This document shows positions 53,642 through 62,408 of a DNA stretch of 64,000 nt, in pieces. Source of the DNA: Streptacidiphilus fuscans (GTDB lineage: Bacteria > Actinomycetota > Actinomycetes > Streptomycetales > Streptomycetaceae). The stretch covers positions 218,268 through 282,267 of the forward strand of contig NZ_JADPRT010000007.1 of NCBI RefSeq assembly GCF_015690355.1, read 5' to 3'. A model generated the notes under the pieces. That model made no database searches and was not told where the DNA came from. It worked only from the letters and a program-made list of their open reading frames with translations. The stretch's first letter is position 1. Each line of letters starts with the position of its first letter. Both the position numbers and the translations under genes were made by a program.

Positions 53642-54460
53642 TCAGCCACCGACGGTCCAGCCGGGGACCGGGACCGCCTCGCGCAGGGCGCGGGTGTACT
53701 CCTCGGCCGGATCGTCCAGGATCCGCGCGCAGTCGCCCTGCTCGACCACCCGCCCGCGCCGCAGCACCAGTGCGGAGTCGCACAGCTGCCGGACCACGGC
53801 GAGGTCGTGCGAGATCAGCAGGTAGGCGATCCCGGTCTCCTGGCGGATGTCCGCCAGCAGGTTGAGGATCTGCGCCTGGATCGACACGTCCAGCGCGGAG
53901 ACCGCCTCGTCCAGCACCAGCGCCTTCGGCCGGGCGGCCAACGCGCGGGCGATGGCGACGCGTTGGCGCTGGCCGCCGGAGAGGTCACGCGGCCTGGCAC
54001 CTGCCTGACGCTCGGTCAGGCCCACCTGGTCGACCAGCTCGTCGAGCCGTGCCGCACGCTCGGCGGCGGACAGGCCGCCGTGGTGGCGGAGCACCTCCTC
54101 CACGGCGGCCCGCGCGCTCTGGCTCGGGTCGAGCGAGGTGTAGGGGTCCTGGAAGACGATCTGCAGCTCCCGGGCGCGGGCGTTGCGCTCGCCGCTGCCG
54201 CGTGCCGGACGGCTGCGGTCCCGGCCCATGACCGCGATGGTGCCGCTGCTCGGGCGCTCCAGGCCGATCAGCATCCGGGCGATGGTGGTCTTGCCCGACC
54301 CCGACTCCCCCACGATCCCGAGCGAACCGCCCAGGGGGATGTCGAAGGTGACATCGACGACGGCGTGGTGGGCCTTGAAGAACTTGTTCAGGCCCCGCAC
54401 CTCAACGGCACTGCCTTCAACGGTGCCGGCTGGGGCGGCACTGCCTTCGACGGCGTTCAC
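53642..54460 (-). CDS. Peptide ABC importer ATPase, DppF-like
   Basis: 272 aa. Walker A GESGSGKTT, Q-loop VFQDPYTSLDP, signature LSGGQRQRVAIAR, Walker B ALVLDEAVSALDV, and SHDLAVV. Begins at GTG 54460 overlapping the DppD-like stop (GTGA). Last gene of the six-gene leftward amidohydrolase/importer operon. Transports with the binding protein at 57319-59001; the solute is not known. Confidence 0.93.
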   Translation of the reverse strand: MNAVEGSAAPAGTVEGSAVEVRGLNKFFKAHHAVVDVTFDIPLGGSLGIVGESGSGKTTIARMLIGLERPSSGTIAVMGRDRSRPARGSGERNARARELQIVFQDPYTSLDPSQSARAAVEEVLRHHGGLSAAERAARLDELVDQVGLTERQAGARPRDLSGGQRQRVAIARALAARPKALVLDEAVSALDVSIQAQILNLLADIRQETGIAYLLISHDLAVVRQLCDSALVLRRGRVVEQGDCARILDDPAEEYTRALREAVPVPGWTVGG

Positions 54461-55467
54461 GCGGTCGCCTCCTGGTTCGCGAGACCGATGCGGTCCGGGT
54501 GGATCTCGGCGAGCCGACCGCAGCGGACCTGGCCGCCGTCGAACTCCGTGAGCTGCTGCGGGGTGGTGTGGCAGGCGTCCGTCGCGAAGCCGCAGCGCGG
54601 GGCGAACGCGCAGCCGGGGCCCGCCTCGAAGGCGGAGACCGGGCGGCCGGGGATGGCCGTCAGCCGCTCCGCGCGCTCGTCGATCGCCGGACGCGAGCCC
54701 AGCAGGCCCAGCGTGTACGGGTGGGCGGCGCGTCGGTGCAGTGTCTCGGCGGTGCGCAGTTCGACGATCCGGCCCGCGTACATCACCGCGACACGCCCGC
54801 AGACGGCCAGGGCGAGGTCCAGGTCGTGGGTGATGAAGACCATCCCCATGCCACGCTCGCGGCGCAGCCGGTCCAGAATCGCGACGACCTCGCGCTGGAT
54901 GGTGACGTCCAGCGCGGTGGTCGGCTCGTCGGCCAGGATCAGCCGGGGTTCGGCCAGCAGCACCGAGGCGATCATCACGCGCTGGAGCATGCCGCCGGAG
55001 ACCTCGTGCGGGTACTGGCGCAGCCGCCGCGCCGGGTCGTCGATGCCGACGTCGGCGAGCACCGCCTCGGCGCGGGCCAGGGCGTCGCGCTTCTTCAGGC
55101 CCCGGTTCTTCACCAGGGCCTCGATCAGGAAGGCGCCGATCCGCCGGGTCGGGTTGATATGGGCGCGGGGGTCCTGGAAGACCATGCCGACGCCGCTGTC
55201 GCGGTATCCCCGCAGCGCGGCGGCGTCCATCGCGCCGACGTCGTGGCCCTCGAAGCGGACGGTCCCGGAGGCGGTCGCGGCGGGCGGCAGCAGCCGGGTG
55301 ACCGCGCGGACGGTCATCGACTTGCCCGAGCCCGACTCGCCGACCAGGCCGAGCGCCTCGCCGGGCGCGAGGCTCAGGTCCACGCCGTCGAGCAGGGTCC
55401 GCGAGCCGCCGTCGTCGGTCGCGAAGTCGACGGTCAGGCCGGACAGTTCCAGCAGTGGTGTGGTCAT
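54457..55467 (-). CDS. Peptide ABC importer ATPase, DppD-like
   Basis: 336 aa. Walker A GESGSGKSM, Q-loop VFQDPRAHINP, signature VSGGMLQRVMIAS, Walker B LILADEPTTALDV. The C-terminal oligopeptide-family extension is Cys-rich (PGCAFAPRCGFATDAC, RCGR). That extension carries a 4Fe-4S cluster in some homologues. ATG 55467. Overlaps the DppC-like gene by 4 nt. Confidence 0.93.
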   Translation of the reverse strand: MTTPLLELSGLTVDFATDDGGSRTLLDGVDLSLAPGEALGLVGESGSGKSMTVRAVTRLLPPAATASGTVRFEGHDVGAMDAAALRGYRDSGVGMVFQDPRAHINPTRRIGAFLIEALVKNRGLKKRDALARAEAVLADVGIDDPARRLRQYPHEVSGGMLQRVMIASVLLAEPRLILADEPTTALDVTIQREVVAILDRLRRERGMGMVFITHDLDLALAVCGRVAVMYAGRIVELRTAETLHRRAAHPYTLGLLGSRPAIDERAERLTAIPGRPVSAFEAGPGCAFAPRCGFATDACHTTPQQLTEFDGGQVRCGRLAEIHPDRIGLANQEATA

Positions 55468-56375
55468 CGTGCGGCTCCCACCGGGGTGTTGTCGTTCACG
55501 GGGGCGGTGACCGACTGCTGCCGTTGCTGCTTCTTGGCCCGGCGCAGGTAGCCCGGCGGCTTCTCGCCGCTGATCCGGGCGCCCAGCACCGTCAACGCGA
55601 GGACCGTGAGCACGATCAGCACGCCCGGCGCGATCACCGGGAGCCAGTAGCCCTTGAGCAGCGCGTCGCTGTCGCTGACCATCACGCCCCAGTCCGGCGT
55701 GGGCGCCTGGACGGCGAGGCCCAGGTAGGACAGCGAGGCCAAGTCCAGCAGGGCGTAGCCGAACGCGATGGCGGCCTGCCCGACCACCACCGGCATGATG
55801 TTGCGCAGGATGTGACGGACCGTGATCCGGATCGCACCGAACCCCTGCACCGCCAGCGCGTCGACGTACGGGCTGACCCGCTGCTGCCGTGCCGCCGCCC
55901 GGACGATCCGGGCCAGGAAGGGGATGTAGGCGATGGACAGCGCCACCACCGCCGGGGTCAGCCCCGGCCCGAACAGCGCCACGGTCAGCACGGCGAGCAG
56001 CAGCCCGGGGAGCGCGTAGACCAGGTCGAAGATCCGCGCCACCACGCCGTCGACCAGCCCGCCGTACCAACTCGCGGCCAGCGCGAGGGGGATGCCGATC
56101 AGCAGGGCGACGCCGACGACCAGCGCCGGGCCGAGCAGGCTGGTCCGCGAGCCGTAGACCAGCCGGGAGAGGATGTCGCGGCCGATGCCGTCCGCGCCCA
56201 GCAGATGGCTGCCGGACGGACCGGCGTACGCGTCCAGCAGGTTGGCCTGGTTGGGGTCGGCCGGGGCGACCAGCGGTGCGGCGAGGGCGACCAGCAGGAC
56301 GACGATGAGGAAGACGGCGGCGACGGTGCCGGACGGGCCCAACTGCCCGTACGCGCGCTTGACGAAGGCTTTCAT
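55464..56375 (-). CDS. Peptide ABC importer permease, DppC-like
   Basis: 303 aa with six membrane helices. First helix AAVFLIVVLLVALAAPLVAP, then the BPD_transp_1 core. The EAA loop with LAVQGFGAIRITVRHILRNIM identifies the cytoplasmic coupling helix. ATG 56375 chosen after the DppB-like stop (4-nt overlap). The N-terminal extension in the longer frame is not conserved. Confidence 0.92.
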   Translation of the reverse strand: MKAFVKRAYGQLGPSGTVAAVFLIVVLLVALAAPLVAPADPNQANLLDAYAGPSGSHLLGADGIGRDILSRLVYGSRTSLLGPALVVGVALLIGIPLALAASWYGGLVDGVVARIFDLVYALPGLLLAVLTVALFGPGLTPAVVALSIAYIPFLARIVRAAARQQRVSPYVDALAVQGFGAIRITVRHILRNIMPVVVGQAAIAFGYALLDLASLSYLGLAVQAPTPDWGVMVSDSDALLKGYWLPVIAPGVLIVLTVLALTVLGARISGEKPPGYLRRAKKQQRQQSVTAPVNDNTPVGAAR

Positions 56376-57319
56376 GAGGTGCTCCCTGCCTCGCGCAGCC
56401 GCGGGTCGACGAGGGCCTGGATCAGGTCGCTGGCCGCGTTGCACAGCACGAACGCGGCGACCAGCATCAACGCCACGGCCTGGACGACCGGGAAGTCCTT
56501 CTGCGCCACGGACTGGATGGTCAACTGCCCGATCCCCGGCACCGCGAAGGCCGACTCGACGACCAGCGTCGAGGCGAAGGTCCCGGCGGTGAGCAGGCCG
56601 ATGGCGGTGATGATCGGCGGCATCGCGTTGCGCAGGACGTGACTGCGCAGCACGGTCGTCCGTGGCAGGCCGCGCACCAGCGCGGTCTGCACGTGCTCGC
56701 GCTCCACCTGCTCGCGGACCGCGTTGCGGGTGACCCGGGCCAGGAAGCCGCAGGAGATCACGGCCATGGCCACGGCTGGCAGCACCAGCCCGTCGAGCTT
56801 GCCGCCCAGACCGTCGCCGATCCCGGAAGCCGGGAACCAGCCCGCCTTGACCGCGAAGACGGAGATCAGCAGCGTCGACGCGACGAACGGCGGCACGGTG
56901 ACCGAGACCGAGGTCAGCGCGCTCACCGCGCCGTCGACCCGGCCCGGCAGCAGCGCGGCGGCCAGACCCATGCCCATGCCGAGGACGACGACCAGGACCA
57001 TCGTCATCAGCACCAGCAGCACCGTGGTGGCGAGCCCGGCGCCGATCCGGTCGGCGACCGGCTGGCCGGTGACCATGGAGGTGCCGAGGTCGCCGTGGAG
57101 GACGCCGGTCAGCCAGTCCCAGTAGCGGACCGGCAGCGGCTGGTCGAGGTGCAGCCGGTGCCGGACCGCCGCGCGGACCGCGGGGCTCGGCATCCGGTTG
57201 CCGAAGAGCACGTTCTCCGGGCTGCCGGGGGCGAGGTAGAGGCTGCCGAAGATGAGGATGCTGGACAGGAAGAGCGTGGTGAGCAGGCCACCGAGGCGGT
57301 GCAGCAGGAGTCGGCCCAT
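56372..57319 (-). CDS. Peptide ABC importer permease, DppB-like
   Basis: 315 aa. GLLTTLFLSSILIFGSLYLAPGSPENVLFGN at the N-terminus, six helices, and the coupling-helix motif ALVRGLPRTTVLRSHVLRNAMPP. Its ATG overlaps the binding-protein stop by one base (TGATG). Partner of the DppC-like permease in the importer heterodimer. Confidence 0.92.
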   Translation of the reverse strand: MGRLLLHRLGGLLTTLFLSSILIFGSLYLAPGSPENVLFGNRMPSPAVRAAVRHRLHLDQPLPVRYWDWLTGVLHGDLGTSMVTGQPVADRIGAGLATTVLLVLMTMVLVVVLGMGMGLAAALLPGRVDGAVSALTSVSVTVPPFVASTLLISVFAVKAGWFPASGIGDGLGGKLDGLVLPAVAMAVISCGFLARVTRNAVREQVEREHVQTALVRGLPRTTVLRSHVLRNAMPPIITAIGLLTAGTFASTLVVESAFAVPGIGQLTIQSVAQKDFPVVQAVALMLVAAFVLCNAASDLIQALVDPRLREAGSTS

Positions 57320-59001
57320 CAGGGCGCCCCGATCGCGCTGACCCACGCGTTGTCCATGTAGGAGAAGGTCAGCGGGGCGCCGGTGACGCCGTTGTTCTGG
57401 AAGAGCAGCGCGCGTGGCGCGACGATCGGGATCCAGGGCAGGTCCGTGTTCAGGATGTCCTGGGCCTTGATGACCGCCTGGGCGCGGGCCGTCGGGTCGT
57501 TCGTCGCCTGGGCGGCGTCGAGTGCGGCCTGGACGGCCGGGTTGGCGTAGCCGTTGAAGTTCTGCACCCCGGTCTTGCTCGCGTAGCTCGCGTACATGGT
57601 CGCGGCCTCGGGGAACTCCATGTAGTTGATCGTCAGGAAGCCGTCGTAGCCGGAGCGCGCCTTGGGGTCGGTGAAGAGGTTGCCGTACTGCTGGTCCGGC
57701 AGACCGGCCAGCTTGACCTTGAGGCCGATCTGCTCGCCGGTCTGCTGCAGCACCTCGGCGAGCTGCGCCTGGGACGGCGTGCTGGCGGCGTAGGCGATGG
57801 TGACGGTCTTTCCGGTCGCGCCAGCCTGCTGCACCAGCTTGGTGGCGTCGGCGACGTCCGGGCCCTTGACCAGCTTGTCGTAGGCGGCCTGGTAGGTGGA
57901 CTGTGCCGGGTTGCCCAGCCAGAAGCCGGGACCGGCCACCGAGTAGAGCGGGTCGGCCGCGCCGTCGAACAGCGCGCTGACGATGCCCTTCCGGTCGATG
58001 GCCATGGACAGCGCCTGCCGGGTGCGGGCGTCGGCGAGGCCGCCGCTGAAGCTGGAGACGACGAGGTCGATGTTCTGCGTCGTCGAGCCCTCGCCGCCGA
58101 TGTAGAGCTTGCCTGCGGCGGCCTTGCTGAGCTGCGGGACGGTGGACGCAGCCAGGTCGAACGCGCCGTCGAGCGAGCCGGAGGAGAGCGCGTTGGCCAG
58201 CGCGGAGGGGTCGGAGAGGAACTTGAAGGTGACCGTGTCGGCCTTGCCCGCGTGGCTGGGATCCCAGTAGTTGGGGTTCTTCTTCAGCACCATCGCGTTG
58301 GTGCCGTCGAAGGAGGCGATGGTGTACGGGCCGGAGCAGACCACGCCGACGTTGGCGTTGCCGAAGTTGGCGCCGGTCTTGACGGCGAAGGCCTTCTCGA
58401 CGATCGCCGCGCCCAGGATGCCGAGTTGGCGGGTGAAGATGTAGTCCGGCTTGGTGAGCGCGACGGTCACCTGCTCCGGGCCGGTCGCCTTGATCGAGGC
58501 GACGTCGTTGTAGGAGTCGGCGTAGTTGCTGGCCTCGTTGGGGTCCATGTTGCGGGCCAGGCTGTAGACCACGTCGGCGGTGGTGACCGGCTTGCCGTCG
58601 CTGAACCGGGCGCGCGGGTCCAGGTTCACCACGACGTGCTCCGGGTCGGGCTGGCTCCAGGACGTGGCGATGCCCGGGTGCATCGAGTAGTCGGCGGCGA
58701 CGCGGATCAGCGGCTCGCAGACGTTGCCGAGGATGGTCTCCTCGGGGTAGTCGGCGGTCTTGATCGGGTCCTCGGAGTAGGGCGCGCGGTAGTCGCCGGA
58801 CCAGGTGAGCGAGGTCAGCGCCTTGGTGCCGGGCGCCGTGGTCACCTGCGCGGTGGAGAAGTTGCTCTTGGCGTTCGGGGTGCTGCCGCCGCCCGAGCTG
58901 CACGCCGTGGTGGTGGCGAGCAGGCCGACCGCGGTGCCGCAGAGCACGGCGCGCAGCAGGCGCCCGGAGGTTCTGGAGGGCCCTGAGGTCCTTGAGGTCA
59001 T
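57319..59001 (-). CDS. Peptide-type solute-binding lipoprotein (SBP family 5)
   Basis: 560 aa. Signal RLLRAVLCGTAVGLLATTTACSS with lipobox TTAC. Two-lobe family 5 fold: PLIRVAADYSMHPGIATSW, ARFSDGKPVTTADVVYSLAR, SGPYTIASFDGTNAMVLKKNPNYW, and RTRQALSMAIDRKGIVSALFDG. Member families bind di/oligopeptides, nickel, glutathione, opines or sugars; the ligand here is not determined. 25 nt after the amidohydrolase gene, so uptake and hydrolysis are linked. Confidence 0.92.
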   Translation of the reverse strand: MTSRTSGPSRTSGRLLRAVLCGTAVGLLATTTACSSGGGSTPNAKSNFSTAQVTTAPGTKALTSLTWSGDYRAPYSEDPIKTADYPEETILGNVCEPLIRVAADYSMHPGIATSWSQPDPEHVVVNLDPRARFSDGKPVTTADVVYSLARNMDPNEASNYADSYNDVASIKATGPEQVTVALTKPDYIFTRQLGILGAAIVEKAFAVKTGANFGNANVGVVCSGPYTIASFDGTNAMVLKKNPNYWDPSHAGKADTVTFKFLSDPSALANALSSGSLDGAFDLAASTVPQLSKAAAGKLYIGGEGSTTQNIDLVVSSFSGGLADARTRQALSMAIDRKGIVSALFDGAADPLYSVAGPGFWLGNPAQSTYQAAYDKLVKGPDVADATKLVQQAGATGKTVTIAYAASTPSQAQLAEVLQQTGEQIGLKVKLAGLPDQQYGNLFTDPKARSGYDGFLTINYMEFPEAATMYASYASKTGVQNFNGYANPAVQAALDAAQATNDPTARAQAVIKAQDILNTDLPWIPIVAPRALLFQNNGVTGAPLTFSYMDNAWVSAIGAP

Positions 59002-59026
59002 GGTGGGGGTCTCCTCGGCGGTCGGG

Positions 59027-60703
59027 TCAGTTCGAGGTGGCGTCGGCGGCGTGGACCAGGTCGCCCTGGACGTAGGTGCGCAGCACCCGGGTCTCGGCGA
59101 TAGCCTGGGACGGGCTGTCGAAGGGGTTGCGGTCGAGCATCACCAGGTCGGCGTAAGTCCCCGGCCGGATCGAGCCGGTGACGTCGTCGAGGTGGTTCAC
59201 CCGGGCCGTGCCCGCGGTGTACGCGGCCAGCGCGGAGCCGAGGTCGATTCGCTCCTCGGGACCGAAGACCCGGTTCGGGTCTTCCTCCCCGGTGCGGTTG
59301 ACGGCGACGTGGATCCCGGCCATCACGTCCGGGGTGGAGACCGACCAGTCGGAACCGGCGGCCAGCATCGCCCCGGCGCGCAGCAGCGAGCCGAACGGGT
59401 ACTGCCAGCCGGCCCGGCGCTCGCCGAGGAACGGGATGGTCAACTCGTCCATCTGCGGCTCGTGGCAGGCCCACAGCGGCTGGATGTTGGCGGTCGCGCC
59501 CAGGCTGCGGAAGCGCGCGACGTCGTCGGGGTGGACCACCTGGAGGTGGGCCAGGTGGTGCCGGTTGCCCCGGTCGCCGTTGCGCCGCTGGGCCTCCTCG
59601 ATCGCGTCCAGCGCGTTGCGTACCGCGCGGTCGCCGAGCGCGTGGAAGTGCACCTGGAAGCCTGCGGCGTCCAACTCGGCGACGTAGCCGCCGAGTTTCT
59701 CGGGGTCGACGAAGTCGAGCCCGGAGTTGCCGGAGGAGCAGCCGCAGCCGTCGAGGTAGGGCTCCAGCATGGCGGCGGTGTGGTTCTCCGCGACGCCGTC
59801 GAGCATGATCTTGACCGATCCGGCGCGGAACCGGCCGCCGTTCCGCTCGGCCTCGGCGCGGCGGTCCTGGAAGCCCGGCAGCTGCTCCAGCCCGCCCGCG
59901 CGGTCCCACCATTGGGCGGCGCGCACCCGTGCGGTGAGCGTGCCCTCGCGGTCGGCACGCAGGTAGGCGCCGTAGACGTCGCCGGGGCCGAAGGCCGGGC
60001 CGACCGCCGCGTCCTGCCAGCCGGTGATGCCGTAGGAGTGCAGGTAGGCCTGACCGGCCAACAGCCCCTGGTAGAAGTCCTCGTCGGTGGTGGCGGGCAG
60101 ATGGCGCAGCACCAGTTCGGCCGCGCCCTCCTGGAGCATGCCGGTCGGGGTGCCGTCGGCGTCCCGCTCGATCCGGCCGTCGGCCGGGTCGGGGGTGTCC
60201 GCGGTGATCCCGGCGATCCCCAGCGCGCGGCTGTTGACCCAGAGGCCGTGGCCGTCGCGGTTGGGCAGCGCGACCGGCCGGTCGCCGACCGCGCCGATCG
60301 CGTCGAGCAGGGCGCGGTGCGGGGTCCCGCCGGGGAAGGCCTCCATGCTCCAGCCGCCGCCGGTGATCCAGGCGACCTCGGGGCGGGCGGCGGCGTAGTC
60401 GGCGACGGCGGCGACGTACGCGTCGGCGGTCTCCAACTGGTGCAGGTCGCAGCTGCGCAGGGTGGTCCCGGCCAGGACCGGGTGGACGTGGGCGTCCTGG
60501 AACCCGGGCAGCAGCAGTCGGCCGGCCAGGTCGACGACCTCGGTGCCGGGGCCGATCAACGGGCGGACGTCATGGTCCTGGCCGACGGCTGTGATGCGGC
60601 CGTCGCGGACGGCGACCGCCCCGGCCCAGGACCGGGCGGGGTCGACGGTGTAGACGGGACCGCCGAGAAAGACCAGGTCAGCGGGGGTTTGTTCACGGTG
60701 CAC
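59027..60703 (-). CDS. YtcJ-type amidohydrolase
   Basis: 558 aa metal-dependent hydrolase of the amidohydrolase superfamily. Metal-binding DAHVHP near residue 72, further His in HFHALGD and HLAHLQVVHP, and catalytic Asp in AAGSDWSVS; C-terminus TYADLVMLDRNPF. YtcJ-like proteins include N-substituted formamide deformylases. Start at GTG 60703; longer frames overlap the TetR promoter. First gene of the importer operon, so the imported compound is probably its substrate (inference). Cytoplasmic, without signal peptide. Confidence 0.9.
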   Translation of the reverse strand: MHREQTPADLVFLGGPVYTVDPARSWAGAVAVRDGRITAVGQDHDVRPLIGPGTEVVDLAGRLLLPGFQDAHVHPVLAGTTLRSCDLHQLETADAYVAAVADYAAARPEVAWITGGGWSMEAFPGGTPHRALLDAIGAVGDRPVALPNRDGHGLWVNSRALGIAGITADTPDPADGRIERDADGTPTGMLQEGAAELVLRHLPATTDEDFYQGLLAGQAYLHSYGITGWQDAAVGPAFGPGDVYGAYLRADREGTLTARVRAAQWWDRAGGLEQLPGFQDRRAEAERNGGRFRAGSVKIMLDGVAENHTAAMLEPYLDGCGCSSGNSGLDFVDPEKLGGYVAELDAAGFQVHFHALGDRAVRNALDAIEEAQRRNGDRGNRHHLAHLQVVHPDDVARFRSLGATANIQPLWACHEPQMDELTIPFLGERRAGWQYPFGSLLRAGAMLAAGSDWSVSTPDVMAGIHVAVNRTGEEDPNRVFGPEERIDLGSALAAYTAGTARVNHLDDVTGSIRPGTYADLVMLDRNPFDSPSQAIAETRVLRTYVQGDLVHAADATSN

Positions 60704-60787
60704 GGGCGCACTCCAGGGCAGGGACGGGGGCGAACCGGGGGCAGCGCTGCCGGATGTGTGGAGTAGCAAAGCCCGTGACAACGCTGC

Positions 60788-60804
60788 TGTCAATGGCATT
60801 GACA
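60788..60804. promoter_or_regulatory. Perfect palindrome in the amidohydrolase/tetR divergent promoter
   Basis: TGTCAATG-G-CATTGACA, 8-bp perfect arms about one base, in the 172-bp gap between GTG 60703 (leftward) and GTG 60876 (rightward). Highly probable operator of the TetR at 60876-61640. Confidence 0.75.
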
Positions 60805-60875
60805 ATGACTCTTCGTTACGATCGGATGCGAGAGCCGATGACGGCGAACGACCCGACCGAGGAAGTGAGGCCCGC

Positions 60876-61640
60876 GTGGTGGCACGCGTGGAGAAGGACG
60901 TCGAGCCGGACGGCCAGACCGACGAGGCACAGCAGGCGGCGAAGCGGCGCGTCGCGCTCACCCGGGAGTCAATCCTCGAGGCGGCCCTGCGGCTCTGCTC
61001 CCCCGAGGGCGGTGGCCAGTTGACCTTCAGCCGGCTGGGCAAGGAGCTGGGCGCCGACCCGACGGCGGTCTACCGGCACTTCCGCGACAAGGACGAACTG
61101 GTCCTGGCCCTCACCGATCTGACCATCCAGGAGGGCATCGACCTGGCCCGCGCGGCGCTGCCCGACGGCCCGTCCGACGACTGGCGCGCCTGGCTGACCG
61201 TCACTTCCGAGAGTGTCCGCGCCTCCTACCTGGCCCGACCGGCCCTCGCGGTCCTCGCCGCGGCGCGCACCACCGCCAGCCCGGCGGAGACGCACAGCGT
61301 CGAGCTGTTGATCTCGGTGCTGCACCGGGCCGGGCTCGGGGTGGTCGAGGCCGCCGAGTGCTACCGCTCGTTGCTCGACCTGACGCTGGCGATGACCCAG
61401 TACACGGCCGCCTTCTCCTCGCTCGACCCGGCGACGCAGGCCAAGGACGAGGCGGCCTGGGCGGTCAAGTACGCGACGCTGCCCGAGGAGGAGTTCCCGC
61501 TGCTGCACCGGAGTGCGCCCCGGCTGACGGAGCTGTTCCGCGACGACGCGGAGGTGTTCCGGATGACCCTTGCGACCTTCCTGGACGGGGTCGCGGCGAG
61601 GATCGAACGGGCCCGGCAGCAGCGTGGGGCGTCGGCCTGA
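60876..61640 (+). CDS. TetR-family regulator of the amidohydrolase/importer operon
   Basis: 254 aa from GTG 60876 (GAGG upstream). HTH: RESILEAALRLCSPEGGGQLTFSRLGKELGADPTAVYRHFRDKDELV. The C-terminal ligand domain (AVLAAARTTASPAETHSVELLISVLHRAGLG) is of the TetR_C type. Divergent from the amidohydrolase operon with a perfect palindrome between. It likely represses uptake and breakdown until the ligand or a product is present. Ends 3 nt before the convergent cytochrome b gene. Confidence 0.9.
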   Translation: MVARVEKDVEPDGQTDEAQQAAKRRVALTRESILEAALRLCSPEGGGQLTFSRLGKELGADPTAVYRHFRDKDELVLALTDLTIQEGIDLARAALPDGPSDDWRAWLTVTSESVRASYLARPALAVLAAARTTASPAETHSVELLISVLHRAGLGVVEAAECYRSLLDLTLAMTQYTAAFSSLDPATQAKDEAAWAVKYATLPEEEFPLLHRSAPRLTELFRDDAEVFRMTLATFLDGVAARIERARQQRGASA

Positions 61641-61643
61641 CGG

Positions 61644-62408
61644 TCAGCCCTGCGGCCCGGAAGGGGAGTCGTCCGGCCGCGGCTCCTCCTCCGCCGTGCG
61701 CTGCTCCTCCCCCGCCCTGCGCTGTTCGTCCAACTCCTGCGCCCAGAGCGGGTGTTCGCGGCGTGCCCAGGGGCGTCCGACCAGGCCCGTGCGCATGCCG
61801 CGGCGGGCCTCCGGGTCCTTGGCGGCCATCCGGATGTGCCCGAGCACCAGGACGCCGATGACCAGCGCCAGCCAGTCGTGGACGAAGGTCGCCCCCGTAC
61901 GGACGTCCAGCGCGGCCAGGTTGGGGAACCAGAGGATCAGCCCGGTGCCGACCATCACCAGCGTCGCGCCCGAGATCAGCGCCGCGTACATCTTCTGCCC
62001 GGCGTTGAACTTGCCCGCCGGGCCCGCGTGGCGGGTGCCGTGGCGCAGGGCCCGCCAGGTCCAGCCCCGGTCCTGGGGGACGAACCGGTTGAGCCGCCGC
62101 AGGTCCGCGCGGACCGAGCGGAAGAAGAGGCCGACGGCGAGCGGCAGCGGCAGCAGCACCCCGCTCCACTCGTGGATTATCACCAGCAGCCGTCTGCGGC
62201 CCACGAGTTCGGCGAGCTGCGGCACATAGAGGAAGGCCGCGCTGAGGATGGCGACCATCATCAGCGTCGCGGTCGTCCGGTGCACCCAGCGCTCGGCGAC
62301 GGTGAAGCGGCGCAGGAACTCCGGGTCCGGCGCGGGCATCGGGTCAGCCGGTGGAGGTGGGGGCGTCGTTGCGTCCGTTGGAGTTGCCGACCCACGCTTC
62401 GACGTCAT
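61644..62408 (-). CDS. Cytochrome b (FdhI-type) membrane subunit
   Basis: 254 aa. Four hydrophobic segments (TATLMMVAILSAAFLYV, LLVIIHEWSGVLLPLPLAVGLFF, LISGATLVMVGTGLILWF, DWLALVIGVLVLGHI). His in VAERWVHR, IIHEWSG, FVHDW and LGHIRMA are candidate heme ligands. It resembles the formate-dehydrogenase gamma family. ATG 62408 has GGGAG upstream but overlaps the upstream gene by 65 nt; ATG 62339 is alternative. Likely partner that passes electrons to or from the molybdopterin protein. Confidence 0.85.
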   Translation of the reverse strand: MTSKRGSATPTDATTPPPPPADPMPAPDPEFLRRFTVAERWVHRTTATLMMVAILSAAFLYVPQLAELVGRRRLLVIIHEWSGVLLPLPLAVGLFFRSVRADLRRLNRFVPQDRGWTWRALRHGTRHAGPAGKFNAGQKMYAALISGATLVMVGTGLILWFPNLAALDVRTGATFVHDWLALVIGVLVLGHIRMAAKDPEARRGMRTGLVGRPWARREHPLWAQELDEQRRAGEEQRTAEEEPRPDDSPSGPQG

